Source of the DNA: Lysobacterales bacterium
GTDB taxonomy: Bacteria; Pseudomonadota; Gammaproteobacteria; Xanthomonadales; SZUA-5
DNA: 64,000 nt
Assembly: GCA_019187485.1 (NCBI GenBank)
Contig: JABAQR010000028.1
Span: forward strand, 1 to 64,000
Reading direction: 5' to 3'
Shown: piece by piece, positions 59,167-64,000 of the stretch
Layout of the letters: each line of letters opens with the position of its first letter
Numbering within the stretch: the first letter of the stretch is position 1
Notes under the pieces: model-generated
Seen by the model: only the letters and a program-made list of their open reading frames with translations
Database searches by the model: none
What the model was told of the DNA's origin: nothing
Translations under genes and position numbers: made by a program

Positions 59167-59733
59167 ATGCGGGTGCGCGCGATCATGTGGATGGCGGCGC
59201 TGCTGTGCGCGGGGCCGGTGCAGGCGGCGCGCGGCTGCGCCGACCTCGGCAGCGAGCCGATCAACCCGATGGTGCAATGGCAGGACGTGTGGTCGGCGCT
59301 GGATACGCAATCCTCGTGCACCCAGAACTGCCATCTGGGCAGCATGCCGACGGCCGAGCTCGATCTCGGCAACCGCGAGCTCGCCATCTATTTCCTGGTC
59401 GGCCAGAGCAGCAGCCAGGACAGTGGGACCATGCGCGTCGTGCCGGGCAATCCGCTCGCCAGCCTGTTCTACCAGAAGATCGCCTGCACCCATCCGGACG
59501 TAGGCAGGCGCATGCCGCCCGGCGGAGCGATCCCGCTGAGCGTGCAGGCGCTGGTGTGGGACTGGATCGCCCAGGGAGCCCATGGCGAGGATCCGGAGGA
59601 TCCGATTCCACGCGAGTTCGTCTTCGACACGCCGCTCGACCGTCAGGCCTGCATCCCGGACGAGCGCGTTCCGCGGGTGCGCACGAGTTCGCTGTACTGC
59701 CTACTGGAACTGAATAGCCCCCTCGATCCGTAG
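59167..59733 (+). CDS. exported cytochrome c-like protein with CX3CH site
   Basis: Protein of 188 residues with a signal peptide (MRVRAIMWMAALLCAGPVQA). The mature region resembles the single-heme domain used by planctomycete-type cytochromes: a site CTQNCH (C-x3-C-H, one residue longer than the usual C-x2-C-H), then LDLGNRELAIYFLVGQSSSQ, RVVPGNPLASLFYQKI, a MPPGGAIPLS methionine motif and WDWIAQGAHGEDPE. The longer open frame starts at 59086, but the signal peptide starts at 59167. It overlaps the 3' end of the convergent CoA-transferase gene by 33 bases. Confidence 0.7.
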   Translation: MRVRAIMWMAALLCAGPVQAARGCADLGSEPINPMVQWQDVWSALDTQSSCTQNCHLGSMPTAELDLGNRELAIYFLVGQSSSQDSGTMRVVPGNPLASLFYQKIACTHPDVGRRMPPGGAIPLSVQALVWDWIAQGAHGEDPEDPIPREFVFDTPLDRQACIPDERVPRVRTSSLYCLLELNSPLDP

Positions 59734-60918
59734 CCGATCCAGGGTCTCCGGACCGTATCCCAGCACCTCGCGCAGTACCGCTGCGGTGTCCGCGCCGAGC
59801 GCTGGTGGCGCGTACCGGTATGCGACCGGCGTGGCCGACAGGCGCAGCGGATTGGCCACCTGCGGCAACGGGATCCCGTGCGCACCGTTCAGCTCGAAGC
59901 GCAGGCCGCGCGCGCGCACCTGCGGATCGGCAAACACCTGGGCCAGGGAGTGGACCGGTGCGCAGGGTACGCCGGCCGCCTGCAGCCGATCCAGCCAGTA
60001 CGCCATCGGCCGTGCCGCCAGTCGTGGCGCCAGCTCGGTGAGCAGCGCCGTACGCGACGCAACGCGCGCGGCGTTGTCGGAAAAACGTGGGTCGGCGGCC
60101 AGCGCGGGGGCGTCGATCACCTCGCAGAGGCGCCGGAACTGGGAATCGTTGCCGACCGCCAGCATGAAATACCCGTCGGCAGCGGCGAAGGTCTGGTAGG
60201 GCACGATGTTCGGGTGTGCGCTGCCCAGCCTGGGCGGTGCCTCACCCGACACCAGATAGTTCAGGGCCTGGTTCGCGAGCGCAGCGACCTGGGTGTCGAG
60301 CAGCGCGAGATCGATCCGCTGGCCTTGCCCGGTGACCTGGGCATGCCGCAGCGCGGCGAGGATGCCGGTGGCCGCGTACATGCCGGTCATCAGGTCGGTG
60401 ACCGCGACACCGACTTTCTGCGGGCCGGCACCGGGTTCGCCGTCGGCCACGCCGGTCAGGCTCATCAGTCCGCCCTGCGCCTGGATCGCCGCGTCGTAGC
60501 CGGCGCGTTGCGCGTACGGCCCGTCCTGGCCGTAGCCGGTGATCGAGCAGTAGACCAGGCGTGGGTTCAGGGCTTGCAGCGCGGGCCAGTCGAGGCCATG
60601 GCGGGCGAGCCCGCCGACCTTGAAGTTCTCGACCAGCACATCCGCCTTGCCCGCGAGCGCGCGCACCAGCGCGGCGCCGGCCGGGACGGTGAAGTCGATC
60701 GCCAGCGAGCGCTTGCCGCGGTTGCAGGACAGGAAATAGGCCGACTCACCGCCCTCGCCCCCGAGCCACGGCGGACCCCAGGCGCGGGTGTCGTCGCCGG
60801 TACCGGGTTTCTCGATCTTCCACACCTCCGCGCCAAGGTCCGCCAGCAACTGCGTCGCCCAAGGTCCGGCGAGGATGCGCGAGAGGTCAAGGATGCGGAG
60901 GCCGTGGAGAGGGGGCAT
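59701..60918 (-). CDS. CaiB/BaiF-family (class III) CoA-transferase
   Basis: Enzyme of 405 residues that transfers CoA between acyl groups. It has the family opening PLHGLRILDLSRILAGPWAT and GAEVWKIEKPGTGDDTRAWG, the catalytic aspartate region in VAVTDLMTGMYAATGILAAL (about residue 168) and GVPCAPVHSLAQVFADPQV near 320. The ATG at 60918 gives MPPLHGLRILDL; the open frame to 61458 is not homologous and crosses the repeat array. Likely substrates are succinyl-, formyl- or carnitine-type CoA esters; not determined here. Confidence 0.93.
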   Translation of the reverse strand: MPPLHGLRILDLSRILAGPWATQLLADLGAEVWKIEKPGTGDDTRAWGPPWLGGEGGESAYFLSCNRGKRSLAIDFTVPAGAALVRALAGKADVLVENFKVGGLARHGLDWPALQALNPRLVYCSITGYGQDGPYAQRAGYDAAIQAQGGLMSLTGVADGEPGAGPQKVGVAVTDLMTGMYAATGILAALRHAQVTGQGQRIDLALLDTQVAALANQALNYLVSGEAPPRLGSAHPNIVPYQTFAAADGYFMLAVGNDSQFRRLCEVIDAPALAADPRFSDNAARVASRTALLTELAPRLAARPMAYWLDRLQAAGVPCAPVHSLAQVFADPQVRARGLRFELNGAHGIPLPQVANPLRLSATPVAYRYAPPALGADTAAVLREVLGYGPETLDRLRIEGAIQFQ

Positions 60919-60933
60919 GGGAAGCAGCAGCAG

Positions 60934-61058
60934 GGCTGGGGGCTGGGAGCTGGGGCGCATCTTGCGGTCCACGGCACCTTTGCGGGCGAGCGCACATCGG
61001 GCGGCCGTCTGGTCCTCGACACCTGGGCGCACTCGCCCCAATCCCCAGTCCCGCCTTT
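60934..61058. repeat. word-array inverted repeat, word GGCTGGG
   Basis: The left arm (60934-60957) reads GGCTGGGGGCTGGGAGCTGG; the right arm (61034-61058) reads CGCCCCAATCCCCAGTCCCG, the reverse complement of the same word family. The spacer differs from that of the copy at 5571-5694 even though the arms match. It separates the divergent CoA-transferase and amidotransferase genes. Confidence 0.75.
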
Positions 61059-61102
61059 CGCATCCAGAATAGGCCGCACCGTCACGCCACCGCCATCGCT
61101 CC

Positions 61103-61849
61103 ATGTCCCGCCTGCTGGTCTTCCAACACGTCGCGGCCGAGCCGCTCGGGACGCTCGATCCGCTGATCCGGGTGCGCGGGCACCGCGTGCGATTCGTCAA
61201 TTTCGAGCGCGATCCGGATGCGCAGCCGGAGGTCGCGAAGTATCGCGGACTGGTGGTGCTCGGCGGACCGATGAATGTCGAGGACCGTGTCCATCGCGCG
61301 CACCTCGTCACCGAGCTGAAGGCGATCGAGCGCGCGCTGGAGCTCGGGCGGCCGGTGTTCGGCATCTGCCTTGGCGCGCAACTGCTGGCGCATGTGCTGG
61401 GAGCGCCGGTGCGGCGGCACACGCAACCCGAGATCGGCTGGTACGAACTGCACAGCACCGAGCCTGGACGCGCCGATCCGGTGTTCGCCGCGCTCGGCGA
61501 ATGCAGCCCGGTGTTCCAGTGGCACAGCTACACCTTCGATCTGCCGATTGGCGCGGTGCAGCTCGCGCGCACCGCGAGTTGCGAGCAGCAGGCCTTCCGC
61601 TACGGCGAGAGCGCCTACGGCGTGCAATTCCATCCGGAGGTCGACGCCGCGCTGATCCGTCGCTGGCTTGCCAACGCTGGCTATCGCGCGGAACTGGCAT
61701 GCGCCGGCCTCGCGCACGACGCCGAGATGATCGCCGCGCACACCAGAGAACACGCGGAGCCGCTGCGCGCGCGCGCCGAGCCGCTGTTCAACGCGTTTCT
61801 CGACTTGATTGGCCGGCCGGCGCGGCGAACCGTGCTGCCCTCGCGCTGA
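61103..61849 (+). CDS. class I glutamine amidotransferase-like protein
   Basis: Protein of 248 residues with a class I glutaminase domain: LVVLGGPMNVED (about residues 50-61), nucleophile GICLGAQLLAHVLG (about Cys90) and the histidine motif YGVQFHPEVD (about 172-181). The rest, including the C-terminal helical tail, resembles GMP-synthase-like amidotransferases that detoxify or modify small molecules rather than a biosynthetic synthase; no partner synthase domain is fused. The 3' end overlaps the convergent MFS gene by 62 bases. Confidence 0.88.
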   Translation: MSRLLVFQHVAAEPLGTLDPLIRVRGHRVRFVNFERDPDAQPEVAKYRGLVVLGGPMNVEDRVHRAHLVTELKAIERALELGRPVFGICLGAQLLAHVLGAPVRRHTQPEIGWYELHSTEPGRADPVFAALGECSPVFQWHSYTFDLPIGAVQLARTASCEQQAFRYGESAYGVQFHPEVDAALIRRWLANAGYRAELACAGLAHDAEMIAAHTREHAEPLRARAEPLFNAFLDLIGRPARRTVLPSR

Positions 61850-63008
61850 GGATCGCGACCAGCAAAGCGCAGGCGACCAGGGTTGCGATCAGCTGGTAGG
61901 CGCACTGGTAGCCGCCCGCCGCGCCCGCGTGCAGGCGGTTGGTCAGCCAGGCGCCGAGGCCGCCGGCGCTGGCGTCGATCAGCGTGATCACACCCATCAG
62001 CTTGCCGGCGTGGGTGAGTCCGAACCGGTCGACCGCGCGCAACTGCACGAGCGTGAACAACCCGCCCCAGCCGAGGCCGAGCAGGGTCGCGGCCGGCGTC
62101 GTCCAGTCCGGGCTGCTGGCGGCCAGCAGCAGGCAGCCCGTCAGCATCACCGCGAGGTTCAGCACCAGCACGCGCTCGTCGCGCCAGCGGTCGGCGAGCG
62201 CGCCGAAGGCAAACTTGCCGCACAGCGCCATCGCCATCAGCCAGGCGAATCCGGCGCTCGCCTGCGCGGGTGTGGCGCCGAGGTCGATCAGGTGCAGCCG
62301 CAGCGAGGCGATCACGCCGAGCATCGCGTAGAAGCCGAGCGCGGCGATCGCGGCGAGCGTCCAGAAAGCGCGCGTGCGCAGCGCCGCGTGCCAGCGCCCG
62401 TCGACCACTGCGGTCGCGCGCGCGGCGAAGGCGGCTGGCGGCCGCGCCAGCCAGGCGGCGATCGGCCACAGCAGCAGCGCCAGCGCCGCGGCAAGGTGGA
62501 AGGCCTCGCGCCAACCGTGCGCGGCGATCAGCGCGGTCAGCAGCGGAGTCAGCAGCATGCCGCCGACGCTGGTGCCGGTGACGACGATGCCAATCGCGAG
62601 CCCGCGGCGCACGTCGAACCAGCGCGCGACCATGATCACGGCGACGTTGACGCCGCAGCAGACCAGCGCCAGCGCGAAGCCCGCGTGGATCGCGTAGACC
62701 TGCCACAGCGCCGTCGCCTGCGCATACCCGAGGCAACCCGCGGCCAGCAGCAGGCTGCCGACGACCAGCAGCGGGCGCACGCCGAAGCGGTCGACGATCG
62801 CCCCGCCGAAGGGTGCGAACAGACCGGTCAGCAAGAGCGTGATCAGGTCGCGCAGCTTGAGCTCGCCGCGCGCCCACCCGAATTCGCCGAGCAAGGCCTC
62901 GTCGAAGGCGGTGATCCCGGAAATCACCAGGCCGTTGGAGACGCACAGCACGGCCAGGCCACCGACGGCGACCAGCCAGGGCCACCACCTCCCAGCGCGC
63001 TGGCTCAC
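61788..63008 (-). CDS. MFS transporter
   Basis: Major facilitator superfamily protein of 406 residues with 12 membrane segments. It shows the loop 2-3 signature in GAIVDRFGVRPLLVVGS (about residues 69-85) and the matching GALADRWRDERVLVLN in the second half (about 268-283). Motifs resemble monocarboxylate/oxalate-type transporters (MCT-like) that import or export small organic anions; the substrate is unknown. The start is a GTG at 63008 that overlaps the stop of the Uma2-like gene (GTGA), so the two are translationally coupled. Confidence 0.9.
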   Translation of the reverse strand: MSQRAGRWWPWLVAVGGLAVLCVSNGLVISGITAFDEALLGEFGWARGELKLRDLITLLLTGLFAPFGGAIVDRFGVRPLLVVGSLLLAAGCLGYAQATALWQVYAIHAGFALALVCCGVNVAVIMVARWFDVRRGLAIGIVVTGTSVGGMLLTPLLTALIAAHGWREAFHLAAALALLLWPIAAWLARPPAAFAARATAVVDGRWHAALRTRAFWTLAAIAALGFYAMLGVIASLRLHLIDLGATPAQASAGFAWLMAMALCGKFAFGALADRWRDERVLVLNLAVMLTGCLLLAASSPDWTTPAATLLGLGWGGLFTLVQLRAVDRFGLTHAGKLMGVITLIDASAGGLGAWLTNRLHAGAAGGYQCAYQLIATLVACALLVAILSARAARFAAPAGQSSRETR

Positions 63009-63586
63009 CAGGCCTGGTATCCAGCCTCGGGCTCGCGCACCGAAGGCGGATCGAACGCGAGCCCGGCATACACCTCGTCGAGCGTCAGCGGGCGCTGCGT
63101 GCAGGGCAGCGTGATGGCCCGCCCGTCGCTGATCGCCTCATAAGTCCACAACTCACCCGCCCGGCGGTAGACCTCGATCAGCGGTTCGTCCTGCGAGACC
63201 AGCACATAGGCCTGCAGGCTCGCGACCTGCTGGTAGGCACGCAGCTTGGCGCCGCGGTCGATCGCCTCGGTCGTTGGGCTCAGCACTTCGGCGACCAGGC
63301 ATGGCGCGGATTCGATCGATTCGTCGGTCTGCCCTGCGCAGCTCAACATCACGTCCGGGTAGTAGTAGGCGCGGCGAGTCCGCAACTTCACGTCCGCGAT
63401 CGTCACCCTGCAGTCGCTGTGCTGTCGCCACAGCAGGTAGAGGTTGCCGGCGATTCGGTTGTGCCGGATCGACGCCCCCGACATCGCAAACACCTGCCCG
63501 TCGACGTACTCGTGCTTCTCCGACGCTTGCGCTTCCCGCGCCAGGTACTCGGCTTCGCTCAGGTATTCGTGCTTGACGCGGGGCAT
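63005..63586 (-). CDS. Uma2-family putative endonuclease (DUF820)
   Basis: Protein of 193 residues with the Uma2 (PD-(D/E)XK superfamily) pattern: YLSEAEYLAREAQASEKHEY followed by VDGQVFAMSG, YYYPDVMLSC with the catalytic aspartate region, and PCLVAEVLSPTTEAIDRGAK with a candidate glutamate, then LRAYQQVASLQAYVLV. Such proteins are numerous in cyanobacteria and scattered in other bacteria; no biological role is established. The ATG at 63586 (MPRVKHEYLSEAEYL) matches the usual family start. Upstream of the MFS gene and overlapping it. Confidence 0.85.
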   Translation of the reverse strand: MPRVKHEYLSEAEYLAREAQASEKHEYVDGQVFAMSGASIRHNRIAGNLYLLWRQHSDCRVTIADVKLRTRRAYYYPDVMLSCAGQTDESIESAPCLVAEVLSPTTEAIDRGAKLRAYQQVASLQAYVLVSQDEPLIEVYRRAGELWTYEAISDGRAITLPCTQRPLTLDEVYAGLAFDPPSVREPEAGYQAW

Positions 63587-63638
63587 GCCGGCGCGATCCA
63601 GGCTCACACCCGAACAGTGTATCCCCGCCCCCACAAAC

Positions 63639-63668
63639 GGCGAAGGGCGCCTCACGGCGCCCTTCGCC
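63639..63668 (-). terminator. rho-independent terminator of nirS
   Basis: GGCGAAGGGCGCC-TCAC-GGCGCCCTTCGCC is a perfect 13-bp stem with a 4-base loop, 29 bases downstream of the nirS stop. On the minus strand it is followed by GTTTGTG, a weak U-rich tail. It would also protect the Uma2/MFS genes downstream from read-through. Confidence 0.75.
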
Positions 63669-63697
63669 TCGACCTTTCACTTTCTACCGTCTTCGGC

Positions 63698-64000
<303 letters not shown>

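Overview
The window is GC-rich bacterial chromosome and reads as a gammaproteobacterium of the Lysobacterales (Xanthomonadales). The evidence is an OleC/OleD pair that closely resembles the Xanthomonas/Stenotrophomonas olefin-synthesis proteins, a gyrB-recF-dnaN-dnaA replication cluster with Pseudomonas-type parS palindromes, a primary sigma factor RpoD, and a cytochrome cd1 nitrite reductase (nirS) cut by the right edge, which implies a capacity for denitrification. No rRNA, tRNA or CRISPR array was seen.

Layout. 1-110: four 25-bp tandem repeats. 0.2-4.5 kb: tdk, a Kbp/YgaU-like LysM protein, an exported transglutaminase-like protein, a damaged-looking rubredoxin, a small membrane protein and an AI-2E-family permease. 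4.5-7.4 kb: oleC-oleD on the minus strand. 7.7-14.5 kb: a phospholipase D lipoprotein, then a tightly overlapping MacB-type ABC operon with two adaptor proteins (three adaptor modules). 14.5-20.5 kb: adenine deaminase, an OmpA-family protein, a YafK-type L,D-transpeptidase-fold protein and a large secreted subtilisin-like protease. 20.6-27.1 kb: replication-origin region, gyrB-recF-dnaN-oriC-dnaA (minus strand), with three parS sites and a duplicated gyrB tail. 27.3-35.8 kb: a FAH-family hydrolase, then a TetR-controlled RND efflux operon (tetR, tolC-like, adaptor, RND pump). 36-41.2 kb: two amidohydrolase-superfamily exported proteins and mobA. 41.4-47.6 kb: dtd, rpoD, proS, a FAH-family protein and a sterol-desaturase-like hydroxylase. 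47.7-58 kb: a cell-surface block with a pectate-lyase-like beta-helix protein, an ECF sigma factor, a Ser/Thr kinase, and two large proteins with YadA-type head repeats plus an S74 self-cleaving chaperone domain, flanking two small exported proteins. 58-64 kb: a DHH phosphoesterase, a small cytochrome-c-like protein, a CoA-transferase, a glutamine amidotransferase, an MFS transporter with a Uma2-family protein, and the 3' end of nirS.

The most unusual feature is a family of intergenic word arrays. At least seven loci carry short tandem words, mostly 7-mers (GTGAGTA, GGCTGGG, GTGAAAA, GTCGGTT) but also 8-mers (GGGCACGA) and 9-mers (GGACGCAAA), on one side of an unrelated spacer and the reverse complement of the same word on the other side. 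Further single arms occur elsewhere. The same word is reused at distant loci with different spacers. Arms abut stop codons, lie between co-transcribed genes, and in two cases run into the N-terminal coding sequence of exported enzymes. A second genome-level pattern is a C-terminal F-x-[ND]-G-F-E motif on three exported proteins between 47.7 and 55.7 kb.

All calls come from reading the sequence and translated products against remembered protein families. No database search was run. Start codons are chosen from signal peptides, overlaps and visible ribosome binding sites and are less certain than stop positions.
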